A stretch of DNA of 64,000 bases from contig CAIOAO010000074.1 in assembly GCA_903855985.1 (NCBI GenBank), forward strand, positions 124,001 to 188,000, in the 5' to 3' direction. Numbering within the stretch: position 1 is the stretch's first letter; the number at the start of each line of letters is the position of its first letter. Under the pieces are notes generated by a model. It was not told the DNA's origin and did not search any database. It saw nothing but the letters and a program-made list of their open reading frames with translations. The DNA comes from an uncultured Opitutia bacterium. GTDB lineage: Bacteria > Verrucomicrobiota > Verrucomicrobiia > Opitutales > Opitutaceae. The position numbers were made by a program, and so were the translations under genes. Below are positions 1 to 7,964 of the stretch, piece by piece.

Positions 1-436
1 AGTAGCTGAACGGCACGCCGAAGGTGCCGTCCCGCTGCCGCCACGCATCCAGCGCCCCGGGCAGAAAGGCCTCACCCCAGGGGGCGTCGCCCTCCCAGTT
101 TTTATCCTGCGCGAGGTAGGGCGCCAGGTTGAGGAGCCGGCCGGCGCGGATCAGCTGCGGCCAGAGAATGTCCGGGACCGAGGCTGCATCCGGGGGCGAG
201 CCGTCGATCAGCCGGATGCGCAGCTGGTCCGCAATGCGCGGGTCGCCGTAAACGCGGATCCGGACATCCGGCCGTTGTTTTTCAAACTGCCGCGCCGTCT
301 CCTCGTAAAACGCGATGCCGTAGCCGCCGGCGAAAACCGGAATCTCCAGCTCCGTGACCGCCGGGAGCCGGAGGGTGACCGCCAGCAGGCACAGCAATCC
401 GCACAGGAGGCGGCGGGCCTGGGGAATCCTCGTCAT
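1..436 (-). CDS. extracellular solute-binding protein, ABC sugar-type (3' end beyond window)
   Basis: This open frame reads leftward off the window edge, so the C-terminus is missing. The first ~25 residues form a signal peptide (MTRIPQARR then a Leu-rich stretch). The mature part begins with a beta strand and GYGIAFYEETARQFEK, then RPDVRIRVYGDP and DILWPQLIRAGRLLNLAPYL, which is the usual N-lobe pattern of family 1 solute-binding proteins. Its ATG overlaps the threonine dehydratase stop in an ATGA, so the two are probably co-translated. The ligand cannot be told from this fragment. No permease or ATPase of the importer is visible, though they could lie to the left. The family call is by pattern recognition. 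Confidence 0.72.
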   Translation of the reverse strand, partial: MTRIPQARRLLCGLLCLLAVTLRLPAVTELEIPVFAGGYGIAFYEETARQFEKQRPDVRIRVYGDPRIADQLRIRLIDGSPPDAASVPDILWPQLIRAGRLLNLAPYLAQDKNWEGDAPWGEAFLPGALDAWRQRDGTFGVPFSY

Positions 437-1647
437 TTCGCCACGACGAGCGGAAAGCCGTTCTTTTTCAAGGCGCGGTGCAGCGCCGCGATGTGCGCGC
501 GGTCGCGCGTCTCCACCGTGCAGACGGCGTGCACCGCGGACACGTCGGGTCCGCTGAACGCGCGGTCGTGGGCGATATCCTTGATGCTGGCGCCGGCGTC
601 GGCGATGACTCGGCAGAGCACCGCCAGCCCGCCCGGCCGGTCGCTGATGATCGCGGTGAAACGCGTGAGCCGGCCGTCGTGCACCAGGCCTTTTTCAATC
701 ACGCGGCTGAGGATGGCGGGGTCGATGTTGCCGCCACCCACCACGAGCACGACCTTCTGGCCGCGCAGCTTGGGCAGCAGGCCGGCCATCATCGCCGCCA
801 GCGGCGTGGCGGCCGCGCCCTCGACCACGGTTTTCTCGAGCTCGAGCATCCGGAGAATGGCGAGGGAAATGGCGTCCTCGGACACGCTCACCACCTGGTC
901 CACATGCCGGCGCGCGAGGGCAAAGGCGTTCACGCCCACCGTGAGCGTCGCGAGGCCGTCGGCCAGCGTGGGATGCCGCGAGACCGTGACCGGCTTGCCG
1001 GCGCGCAGGGCCGCGGCGTAGTTGCCGGTGGATTCGCTTTCAACCCCGATGATTTTCACCTTGGGGCGCAGCGATTTCACCGCGAGGGAAAGCCCGGCGA
1101 GCAGCCCGCCGCCACCCACCGGGCAGACAATGGCGTCAACATCGGGGACCTGCTTCAGGATCTCCAGGCCGATGGTGCCCTGGCCCGCGATGATGGCGGG
1201 GGCGTCAAAGCCGTGGATGTAGGTGAGTTCGCGGGTGGCGACGAGATCGTCGGCCAGCGCGCGGGCCGCGGTAAAATCCTGCCCGTGCACGATCACGTTG
1301 GCGCCGAGCCGCTGGCAGGTGGTGATTTTGATCAGCGGCGCGTAATCCGGCATGACCACCGTGACGGGGATGCCGAGCAGCCGGCCGTGGTAGGCGAGGC
1401 CGAGCGCATGGTTGCCGGCGCTGGCGGCAATCACGCCGCGGTGCTGGGCGGCGGGCGGGAGCTGGAGCAGCGCGTTGCGCGCGCCGCGTTCCTTGAACGA
1501 GCCGGTGCGCTGCACATTGTCGAGTTTGCAGGCGATGTTCGCGCCGGTGATCTCGGACAGGGGAATGGAAGGGGGACACGGCGAGACGATGACTCCACCG
1601 GCAATGCGGCGGGCGGCGGCGCGGATGTCGGACAGGGTGACGGGCAT
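433..1647 (-). CDS. ilvA: threonine dehydratase (threonine ammonia-lyase), PLP-dependent
   Basis: The enzyme deaminates L-threonine to 2-oxobutanoate and ammonia, in isoleucine synthesis or threonine catabolism. The 404-residue protein has the fold-type II PLP core: SFKERGA with the Schiff-base lysine at residue 52, the SAGNHALGLAY loop, and the glycine-rich phosphate loop VGGGGLLAGL. After VVGGGNIDP the last ~75 residues contain an ACT-like domain (RFTAIISDRPGGLAVL), as in the shorter one-ACT enzymes rather than the 514-residue two-ACT IlvA of E. coli. No other ilv genes are nearby, so a biosynthetic or catabolic (tdcB-like) role is open. The partial solute-binding gene overlaps its stop codon. 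Confidence 0.92.
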   Translation of the reverse strand: MPVTLSDIRAAARRIAGGVIVSPCPPSIPLSEITGANIACKLDNVQRTGSFKERGARNALLQLPPAAQHRGVIAASAGNHALGLAYHGRLLGIPVTVVMPDYAPLIKITTCQRLGANVIVHGQDFTAARALADDLVATRELTYIHGFDAPAIIAGQGTIGLEILKQVPDVDAIVCPVGGGGLLAGLSLAVKSLRPKVKIIGVESESTGNYAAALRAGKPVTVSRHPTLADGLATLTVGVNAFALARRHVDQVVSVSEDAISLAILRMLELEKTVVEGAAATPLAAMMAGLLPKLRGQKVVLVVGGGNIDPAILSRVIEKGLVHDGRLTRFTAIISDRPGGLAVLCRVIADAGASIKDIAHDRAFSGPDVSAVHAVCTVETRDRAHIAALHRALKKNGFPLVVAK

Positions 1648-1713
1648 GTCCGCAGGTCTAGCCCGCCGGCCTCGGCGTGGGAACCAGAAAGATGCCGTTC
1701 CACGCGGGCCGCC

Positions 1714-2160
1714 CTATTTGTTCTTAAACTTGCCGGCCTTGGTGTCAGCCTTGAGCTGCCCGCGCATGGCGGCGCGCTCCTCCTCGTCGAGCTGGCCGTC
1801 ATGATTGGTGTCAAAGCGGTCCAGAAAATATTTCCTCATCGCGGCCTTCTCGTTTTCATCCAGCTGGCCGTCACCGTTCCGGTCGAAGCGCTTGAGCATC
1901 GCCGCGCGGAACCGCTGACCGCGCTCCCCGCCGGCCAGGCCGGTGAAATTCTGCTTCAACAGGCCCTCGTGCGCCGCGGCCAGTTCGTTTTCGTCGAGTT
2001 TGCCGTCGCGGTTCGCGTCGTAGCGCTGCAGCAATTCAGCCGCGGCGGCGTCCATCGCCGGCGGGGCGGCGGGCGGGGGCGTTTTGGGGCCGTCGGCCCG
2101 GGCCGCGGCAAGGAATAGCGTTGCCGAGCAGAGGGTGGCAGATAGAACCGTTTTTTTCAT
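1714..2160 (-). CDS. secreted EF-hand calcium-binding protein
   Basis: A 148-residue protein starting at MKKTVLSA with a signal peptide of about 21 residues (cleavage near AAARA-DG), then a Pro/Ala-rich linker and three canonical 12-residue EF-hand loops. These are DANRDGKLDENE (48-59), DRNGDGQLDENE (93-104) and DTNHDGQLDEEE (117-128). All have Asp at positions 1, 3 or 5 and Glu at 12, so calcium binding is likely. The tail is basic. Upstream in-frame starts exist but would put 15 residues before the signal peptide, so the 2160 start is preferred. It stands alone and its partner is unknown. Confidence 0.8.
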   Translation of the reverse strand: MKKTVLSATLCSATLFLAAARADGPKTPPPAAPPAMDAAAAELLQRYDANRDGKLDENELAAAHEGLLKQNFTGLAGGERGQRFRAAMLKRFDRNGDGQLDENEKAAMRKYFLDRFDTNHDGQLDEEERAAMRGQLKADTKAGKFKNK

Positions 2161-2219
2161 GGGCAACCGGTGCCAATTTTCGAAGTCAGAGGCTACTTCC
2201 ATCAAGACGCCCCGGGGCG

Positions 2220-2249
2220 CGTGGGGTTACGCCACCGCCTGAACCCACG
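2220..2249. repeat. hairpin just upstream of the RelE-like gene
   Basis: CGTGGGGTT at 2220-2228 can pair with AACCCACG at 2242-2249 with one bulged base. The right arm ends two bases before the ATG at 2252, so if it forms in RNA it covers the ribosome-binding zone. No Shine-Dalgarno sequence is visible there. Confidence 0.35.
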
Positions 2250-2251
2250 CC

Positions 2252-2602
2252 ATGTACCAGGTCACTTTTTCCGAGCAGAGCATGCAAGAACTGAACCGGC
2301 TGCCCAAGCTGGACCAGCTCACCATCATTGAGCCGATCAGCAGCCTGAAGCCGTCGGACCTGGCCACGCCGCGCGAGCCGCTCGGGCGCTTCCACCGCGG
2401 GGAGCGCGAGTACTACCGGCTGCGCTCGGGTGAGTACCGGTTCTATTTTGAGGTCTCGGGCGAGACGCTGCACACGCACTACATCCTGCACAAAAACTCG
2501 CTCGAGGATTTCCTGCTGCGCAACAAGCTCCCGGTGTCGGAGCAGCAGCTGGTCGAGCAGCACTCGAAATTCTGGAAATACCTGGAAAGCCTCACGAAAT
2601 GA
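2252..2602 (+). CDS. RelE/ParE-fold-like protein, no antitoxin partner
   Basis: A 116-residue protein. Residues 1-75 look like the RelE/ParE toxin fold: MYQVTFSEQSMQELNRLP, a helical segment, then RGEREYYRLRSGEYRFYFEV and LHTHYILHK, which matches the usual R-x-G-x-YR-x-x-Y/F strand pattern. The ~35 C-terminal residues form an extra helical tail. No small antitoxin gene lies on either side. The gene overlaps the start of phosphatidylserine synthase by four bases (ATGA), so the pair is probably co-translated. It may be a domesticated RelE-family protein; toxicity is not implied. Confidence 0.62.
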   Translation: MYQVTFSEQSMQELNRLPKLDQLTIIEPISSLKPSDLATPREPLGRFHRGEREYYRLRSGEYRFYFEVSGETLHTHYILHKNSLEDFLLRNKLPVSEQQLVEQHSKFWKYLESLTK

Positions 2603-3483
2603 ATTCCCGCCCGCCCTATCCCGACGACCTCGAGGCGCACGAGGACCCTTACAACGTCACCCAGGCGAGCCGGATTTATTTCCTGCCGAACCTGATGACG
2701 GCGGGCAACCTGTTCTGCGGCTTTGTCGCGGTGATCCATTGCATCCAGGCCCGGCTGGCCGAGTTGGTGCCGACCGGGGAATACATGAACCAGTCCTCCG
2801 CGGGCCACTACACGCTGGCGGTGTGGTTTATCTTCGGCGCCGCAGCCTTTGACACCCTCGACGGCCGCCTGGCGCGCATGGGTGGGCGCGAGTCGCTGTT
2901 TGGGGCTGAGTTTGACTCGCTGGCCGACGTCATCTCCTTCGGCATCGCCCCGGCGCTGATGGTGTTCTTCCTGATCCTCTCCCCCACGCAGGGCTACGAG
3001 ATTTTCCGCAGCATCGGCTGGTTTTTGGGCTTCATTTACCTGCTGTGTGCGGCGGTGCGGCTGGCCCGGTTCAACGTCATCACCAACCCGCTGCTCCACG
3101 GGAAGAAAAAGGAGACCAACAAGGACTTCGTCGGCCTGCCGGTGCCCGCCGCCGCCGCGACCGTGGCCTCGCTGGTGCTTTTCCTCCTCCACCTCTCGGC
3201 GATGGACAAAACCCTGCGCCTCTGGGCCCTCGCCCTGCCGCCCCTGATGCTCCTGATCGCGATCCTGATGGTCAGCACCGTGCGCTACCCCAGCGGCAAG
3301 AACCTCAACCTCCAGACCAAGGCCCGCCTGCAATTCCTGGTCGCCTTCGTCGTTTTGGCCGGACTGGTCGTTCTCTTCAAGGAGTACGCCCTGGTCTGCG
3401 CCTGCCTGGGCTACATTTTCTACGGGCTGGTCCGCCAGTGGCGCCGGCCAGGCCGCCCCAAGGTGACGGCCAATAGCGTGTGA
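2599..3483 (+). CDS. pssA: CDP-diacylglycerol--serine O-phosphatidyltransferase
   Basis: An integral membrane enzyme that makes phosphatidylserine from CDP-diacylglycerol and L-serine, the precursor of phosphatidylethanolamine. The 294-residue protein carries the full CDP-alcohol phosphotransferase signature between residues 88 and 110: DGRLAR, eight residues, GAEFDSLAD, giving the required D-G-A-R-G-D-D set. Several hydrophobic segments follow (around 118-135, 145-160, 185-200, 210-225, 245-275). There is no phosphatidylserine decarboxylase next to it. It starts inside the stop of the RelE-like gene. Confidence 0.92.
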   Translation: MNSRPPYPDDLEAHEDPYNVTQASRIYFLPNLMTAGNLFCGFVAVIHCIQARLAELVPTGEYMNQSSAGHYTLAVWFIFGAAAFDTLDGRLARMGGRESLFGAEFDSLADVISFGIAPALMVFFLILSPTQGYEIFRSIGWFLGFIYLLCAAVRLARFNVITNPLLHGKKKETNKDFVGLPVPAAAATVASLVLFLLHLSAMDKTLRLWALALPPLMLLIAILMVSTVRYPSGKNLNLQTKARLQFLVAFVVLAGLVVLFKEYALVCACLGYIFYGLVRQWRRPGRPKVTANSV

Positions 3484-3522
3484 ACAACCTGCCGGTGACT
3501 TGCGGGCAACTTGGCCCCTGCG

Positions 3523-3608
3523 AATAACCCCGGGTTTAGCCACCCTTCAACCGGTTCTTTTTAACAGGCCAAAGCCGGCCTCCCACCGAGGGAAAATCCC
3601 GGGTTATT
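3523..3608. repeat. distant inverted repeat upstream of dnaN
   Basis: AATAACCCCGGG at 3523-3534 is the inverted complement (one extra C) of CCCGGGTTATT at 3598-3608. The arms are 63 bases apart, within the 228-base gap between pssA and dnaN. The right arm overlaps the candidate -35 element, so an operator role is possible. This is from sequence symmetry only. Confidence 0.4.
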
Positions 3609-3630
3609 GGGCTTTCTCACCGCCTATAAT
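3604..3630 (+). promoter_or_regulatory. candidate sigma-70-type promoter for dnaN
   Basis: A perfect -10 hexamer TATAAT lies at 3625-3630, with TTATTG at 3604-3609 as a poor -35 at 15-base spacing. The surrounding 3605-3680 is markedly AT-rich against the high-GC background. The dnaN ATG follows 81 bases after the -10. The -10 is convincing; the -35 is not. Confidence 0.5.
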
Positions 3631-3711
3631 AATACTGCTTTAATTACTTATTGAACCCTTATCCTATTAGACTTTGTTAGCTACTCCCAGAAGGTCCCCC
3701 GTTCCGTCCTC

Positions 3712-4836
3712 ATGAAATTCAAAATCAACCGCGATCACTTCGCCAACGGCCTCGCCCAGGTGCTCAACGTCGTCGGCTCCAAGGCCACGATGCCCATCCT
3801 GAGCAATGTGCTGATCGAGGCGGAGAAGGACCAGATTTCGCTGACCACCACCAACCTCGACCTCGGCATCCGCTGCAAGATCAAGGCCGAGGTGAAGGAA
3901 AAGGGTTCGGTCACGCTGCCCGTGAAGCGCCTCGCCACCATCGTGCGCGAGCTGCCCAACGTGGATGTCACCTTCGACGCCTCGCCCAACCACCAGGTGA
4001 AGCTGACCTCCGGCGGCTCCAATTTCCGCATCATGGGCATCGCGAAGGACGAGTTCCCGCCGCTGCCCGAGTTTGGCGACGAAAAGGCCTACACCCTCGA
4101 GCAGGCAGAGCTCACGGCGATGCTGAAGAGCGTGGCCTACGCGCAGTCGAGCGACGAGACGCGCTACATCCTCAACGGCGTCTATTTCAACTTCAAGGAC
4201 AGCAAGCTCTCGCTCGTCGCCACCGACGGCCGCCGCCTCGCGCTGGTCTCGAAGGAGATGGATGTGCCCGCCGCCTCGGCCGGCGCCATCATCCTGCCGG
4301 CGAAGACCGTCAGCGAGCTCACCCGCCTCCTCGACAAGGGCGAAAAGCTGAAGATCAACTTCAACGAGCGCCGCGCGGCTTTCCAGATCGCGACCGACAA
4401 GGACACCAGCGGCCTGATCGACCATGTTTACCTCTACTCGAAGGTCGTCGAGGGCAGCTACCCGAACTACAACCAGGTCATCCCGAAGGAGACCCACCAG
4501 CGCATCAAGCTCGAGCGCGAGCTGTTCCTGCAGTGCGTGCACCGCGCCGCGCTGGTCTGCTCCGAGAAGTCGAATTCCGTGAAGATCAAGCTGTCGAGCA
4601 ACCTGCTCGAGATCACCGCGCAGAGCCCGGATTTCGGCGAGGCGCACGAGTCGATGGCCATCGGCTACAGCGGCCCCGAGCTGCAGGTCGCCTTCAACCC
4701 GGTCTTCGTGATGGATCCGCTCCGCGCGCTGACCAAGGACGAGATTTTCTTCGAGCTGAAGGACGAGGTGAGCCCCGGCGTGTTCAAGACGCTGGACAGC
4801 TTCATCTGCGTGATCATGCCCGTCCGGCTCAGTTGA
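3712..4836 (+). CDS. dnaN: DNA polymerase III beta sliding clamp
   Basis: The ring-shaped processivity clamp that tethers replicative polymerase to DNA and recruits other replication and repair proteins. At 374 residues it matches the family length of three clamp domains. The start [20 protein letters not shown] and [14 protein letters not shown] are typical of domain 1, and the C-terminus [10 protein letters not shown] is the classic terminal IMPMR-L motif. The gene is not flanked by dnaA or recF here, which departs from the common dnaA-dnaN-recF order. A TATAAT element upstream suggests its own promoter. Confidence 0.96.
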   Translation: MKFKINRDHFANGLAQVLNVVGSKATMPILSNVLIEAEKDQISLTTTNLDLGIRCKIKAEVKEKGSVTLPVKRLATIVRELPNVDVTFDASPNHQVKLTSGGSNFRIMGIAKDEFPPLPEFGDEKAYTLEQAELTAMLKSVAYAQSSDETRYILNGVYFNFKDSKLSLVATDGRRLALVSKEMDVPAASAGAIILPAKTVSELTRLLDKGEKLKINFNERRAAFQIATDKDTSGLIDHVYLYSKVVEGSYPNYNQVIPKETHQRIKLERELFLQCVHRAALVCSEKSNSVKIKLSSNLLEITAQSPDFGEAHESMAIGYSGPELQVAFNPVFVMDPLRALTKDEIFFELKDEVSPGVFKTLDSFICVIMPVRLS

Positions 4837-4879
4837 GATTTTGATTCGCGCAGGCTAGGTTTTGGGCGTCTCGTCCGTC

Positions 4880-5788
4880 ATGCCCTTGGCCGGCCCGCCG
4901 GCTACCGCCGTGGAAATCCCCTACTTCATCATTGCCGCGATTGTGCTCTCGCTCGCGCTGGGGCAGTTCAACCAGCGGCTCGCGTCCCCCGGGCTCGCCA
5001 TTGCCGAGCGCTGGCTGCGCTGGTTCGTGTTTGCCTTCGGCGCCGCGCAGATCTGCCAGGATTTCGCGCTGATCGACCGGCCCTACTGGGTCCTGGCCAC
5101 GGTGTTTTTCCTCGTCTGGTTCCTCGGCGAAACCGCGGTGAACTGGCTGAGCATCCACGCGCTGAGCGTGAGCCCGCTGCCGCTGTTTCCGCGCTATGTG
5201 GTCAACCAGGCCGGCGATGAATGGCCGACCCAGCCCCGGCCGCTGCGGCTCCGGGACTGGCTGCGGGCGCAGGGCTTCAAGCAGGTCCAGGCGCTGAAGG
5301 CCGAGATCGGCGGCGGGATTTACCTGCGCGTCTCCGTCTACCAGGATCCGGAGGTCACCACGCGGGTGCAGGTGACGTTTATTCCGCGGTCCAGCGGCGC
5401 GGTGAACATCTGCTTTGTCGTCACCTCCATGACCACCGGCGGCAGCCGCTTCGTGACCGACAATCTCTACGTGCCCTTCGCCGGCTTTTACCCCGAGCAC
5501 TGGTTCGTGGAGCGGATCCCGCTGGCCCGCTCGCTGCCGCGCCTGCTGGCCCGCCACCGGGCCCGGCTGGCCCGCGCCGGTGAAACGGTGGTGCCGTTCA
5601 CCGTAGAGCCCCACGCCGACCTCAATTCCACCCAGGGTGAACTTGACCGGATCAACACCGAGCTCGGTTTCCTGCATTCGCAGGCGGACCGCGAGGACCT
5701 GGGCAAGATCACCCACGAGGGCTGCTATCGCGTCTGGAAGGAAATCTGGACGCTGAACTACCTCGGGCGGGCGGCGCGGTACGAATAG
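4880..5788 (+). CDS. hypothetical membrane-anchored protein
   Basis: A 302-residue protein that I do not recognise. The N-terminal ~100 residues hold three hydrophobic segments (IPYFIIAAIVLSLALGQF, then LRWFVFAFGAAQI and YWVLATVFFLVWFLG). The rest looks soluble, alpha/beta, with LRLRDWLRAQGFKQVQALKAE and a conserved-looking GCYRVWKEIWTLNYLGRAARYE end. ATG 4880 is preferred over an in-frame TTG at 4862. It follows dnaN by 43 bases on the same strand and could share its transcript. No catalytic motif is evident. Confidence 0.6.
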   Translation: MPLAGPPATAVEIPYFIIAAIVLSLALGQFNQRLASPGLAIAERWLRWFVFAFGAAQICQDFALIDRPYWVLATVFFLVWFLGETAVNWLSIHALSVSPLPLFPRYVVNQAGDEWPTQPRPLRLRDWLRAQGFKQVQALKAEIGGGIYLRVSVYQDPEVTTRVQVTFIPRSSGAVNICFVVTSMTTGGSRFVTDNLYVPFAGFYPEHWFVERIPLARSLPRLLARHRARLARAGETVVPFTVEPHADLNSTQGELDRINTELGFLHSQADREDLGKITHEGCYRVWKEIWTLNYLGRAARYE

Positions 5789-5793
5789 TTGTC

Positions 5794-5880
5794 GGGCGGG
5801 ATCGCGGATCCCTGCCTGAGCCAGAGAATACCTTTCCGCGGAAAGGCTTGAGAACATTTGGCGGGATCAGCGATTCCGCC
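5794..5880. repeat. two REP-like hairpins flanking a perfect palindrome
   Basis: Copy 1 at 5794-5816 and copy 2 at 5860-5880 are similar stem-loops of the form GGCGGGATC-gc-GATyCCGCC, in the same orientation. Between them lies a perfect 16-base palindrome, CCTTTCCGCGGAAAGG, at 5831-5846. The cluster sits in the 152-base gap before the OPT transporter gene, on the leader side. Two related units 66 bases apart suggest a dispersed REP-type element rather than a chance hairpin. Confidence 0.6.
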
Positions 5881-5940
5881 CTACAACAGAAGCCTCGTCT
5901 TTTCACCCCGGCGCAGCACGCTCGCGCCAAAAATTACCCC

Positions 5941-7929
5941 ATGGCTCTACCCCAACTGACCGACGAACAGATCCGGACCTGGTCCCGCAGCCAAAAGGAC
6001 CAGTGGTGGTTCAAGAATGTCTATCGCGGCGACATGGCGCAGCTCACGCTGCGGTCCGCCTTTACCGGGTTCCTGCTGGGCGGCGTCCTCGCCGCGACCA
6101 ACCTCTATATCGGCGGCAAGACCGGCATCACCACCGGCGTGGGCCTGACCTCGGTGATCCTGGCCTTCGCGCTTTACCGCGCGCTCGCCAAAAGCGGCAT
6201 CGCGCAGGATTTCACCATTCTTGAGAATAACTGCACCCAGTCGATCGCCACGGCGGCCGGCTACATGACCTCGCCGCTCATCTCCGCGCTCGCGGCGTAC
6301 ATGATCGTCACCGGCCACATCATCCCGTGGTGGCACATGCTGGCGTGGATGATCGTCGTTTCGCTGCTGGGCGTGTTTCTGGCTTTTCCGATGAAGCGGC
6401 GCTTCATCAACGAGGACCAGCTGCCGTTCCCCGAGGGTCGCGCCGCCGGTGTCGTGCTGGATGCGTTGTACCACGGCGCGGCCGAGCAAGGCGTGTACAA
6501 GGCCCGGTTGCTGGGTTGGACCGCGGCGCTCGCGGCGTTCATCAACTTCATTTCGGGCGACGGCTGGATGCGGCTGTTCCAGTTTTCCATTTTACGGATG
6601 AATACCTGGCTGGGCCTGAAGGAGCCGTGGGTCTGGGCGGAACGCATCGACACCTACTATTACGACCTCGCGACCAAGTTTCACCTCTGGACCCCTTCCA
6701 TCCTCGGCACGGACATCCGCCAGCTTGGGCTCCGGCTGACGCTGGACTTCTCGATGTTCGGCGTCGGCGGCCTGATGGGCATCAGCGTGGCGACGAGCTG
6801 TCTGCTCGGGACCTTTATCAACTACGTGATCCTGGCGCCGATCATGATCCGGCACGGCGACATTGTGACGCGCGTGACCGCCGCGGGAGCCACCATCCCG
6901 ATCTCCCGCGCGGAAATCGTCAACCAGTGGTCCTTGTGGTGGGCCGTCTCGATGATGGTCGTGGGCTCGCTCGTGAGCCTGCTGGGCAAGCCCGAGCTGT
7001 TCCGCACGTTTTTCCAGCGCAAGGCCAAGGCGGTCCCCGCCGCGGATGAAGTCGACGTGCTCAAGCACATTGAGCTGCCGCTGTGGATGTCCGCCGTCGC
7101 AGTGCCAATCCTCACCGTGCTGGGCGCGACGGTCTCGCACGAGTTCTTCGGCGTGCCGTGGTTCCTGGCCTTCATCTCGTTCCCGCTGATCTTCGTGCTC
7201 ACCATCATTTGCACGAACTCGATGGCGCTCACCTCGTGGACCCCGACCGGCGCACTTTCCAAGATCACGCAGTTCACGATGGCGGCCTTCGACCGGACCA
7301 ACCCGGCGAGCAACCTGATTCCCGGCGGCATGACTTCGGAGATCTCGGCCAACGCCGCGAACCTGCTCTCGGACATCAAGCCGGGTTACATGCTGGGCGC
7401 CAAACCGCGCCAGCAGGCGATCGGTCACGTCATCGGCATCTTCGCCGGTTCCCTGGCCGCCGTGCCGCTGTTTTACCTGCTGTTTCTCCCGCCCGCGGCG
7501 GATGGGACGCGTTCGGCCGCTTCGATCGTGTCCGACCAGTTTGCCATGCCTGCCGCCGTGCAATGGCGCGGCGTCGCCGAACTCATCGCCCACGGACTGA
7601 AGTCGCTGCCCACCTCCGCGGTCGCAGCCATGATTGTCGCAGCGGTGTGCGCGGCGGCGATTGAGATCACCCGCATCGTGACCAAGGGCCGCTTCCCGCT
7701 GAGCGCGGTCTCCATCGGCCTCGGCGTGGTGCTGCCGCCCGAGTACGTCTTCGCGATGTGGATCGGAGCCGCGATCTTCTGGTGGCAGGGGCGGAAGCAC
7801 TCCACCCCGGGCACCAAGGGACACGATTTCTGGGTCGAGGGCTGCGAGCCGATTTGCGCGGGCCTGATTTCCGGCTGGGCGCTCACCGGCATCGCCAACT
7901 CGGTCATCAACGTCGTGCTCTACTCCTAG
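5941..7929 (+). CDS. OPT family oligopeptide transporter
   Basis: A polytopic inner-membrane transporter of 662 residues from the MALPQLTDEQ start; upstream in-frame codons run through the REP-like region and are unlikely to be used. About 14-16 hydrophobic helices are spread over the protein. Family-like segments include AFTGFLLGGVLAATNLYIGGKTG near the N-terminus, ENNCTQSIATAAGYMTSPL around residue 100, and NLIPGGMTSEISANAANLLSDIKPGYMLGAKPR around 460-490. These match the bacterial OPT subgroup of peptide or metal-chelate carriers. The substrate is not predictable from sequence alone. Confidence 0.88.
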   Translation: MALPQLTDEQIRTWSRSQKDQWWFKNVYRGDMAQLTLRSAFTGFLLGGVLAATNLYIGGKTGITTGVGLTSVILAFALYRALAKSGIAQDFTILENNCTQSIATAAGYMTSPLISALAAYMIVTGHIIPWWHMLAWMIVVSLLGVFLAFPMKRRFINEDQLPFPEGRAAGVVLDALYHGAAEQGVYKARLLGWTAALAAFINFISGDGWMRLFQFSILRMNTWLGLKEPWVWAERIDTYYYDLATKFHLWTPSILGTDIRQLGLRLTLDFSMFGVGGLMGISVATSCLLGTFINYVILAPIMIRHGDIVTRVTAAGATIPISRAEIVNQWSLWWAVSMMVVGSLVSLLGKPELFRTFFQRKAKAVPAADEVDVLKHIELPLWMSAVAVPILTVLGATVSHEFFGVPWFLAFISFPLIFVLTIICTNSMALTSWTPTGALSKITQFTMAAFDRTNPASNLIPGGMTSEISANAANLLSDIKPGYMLGAKPRQQAIGHVIGIFAGSLAAVPLFYLLFLPPAADGTRSAASIVSDQFAMPAAVQWRGVAELIAHGLKSLPTSAVAAMIVAAVCAAAIEITRIVTKGRFPLSAVSIGLGVVLPPEYVFAMWIGAAIFWWQGRKHSTPGTKGHDFWVEGCEPICAGLISGWALTGIANSVINVVLYS

Positions 7930-7964
7930 CCCGGCGGTATCCGGCCTGCTTCACGGTGCCCGCC

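Noticed and set aside
2252-2602. Toxin-antitoxin module
   Set aside because: No small antitoxin frame flanks it; the upstream 90 bases are non-coding and the downstream gene is pssA.
3601-3680. Chromosomal origin upstream of dnaN
   Set aside because: Only poor DnaA-box matches (TTATCCTAT, TTATTGAAC) were found and dnaA is absent. A promoter explains the AT-rich run better.
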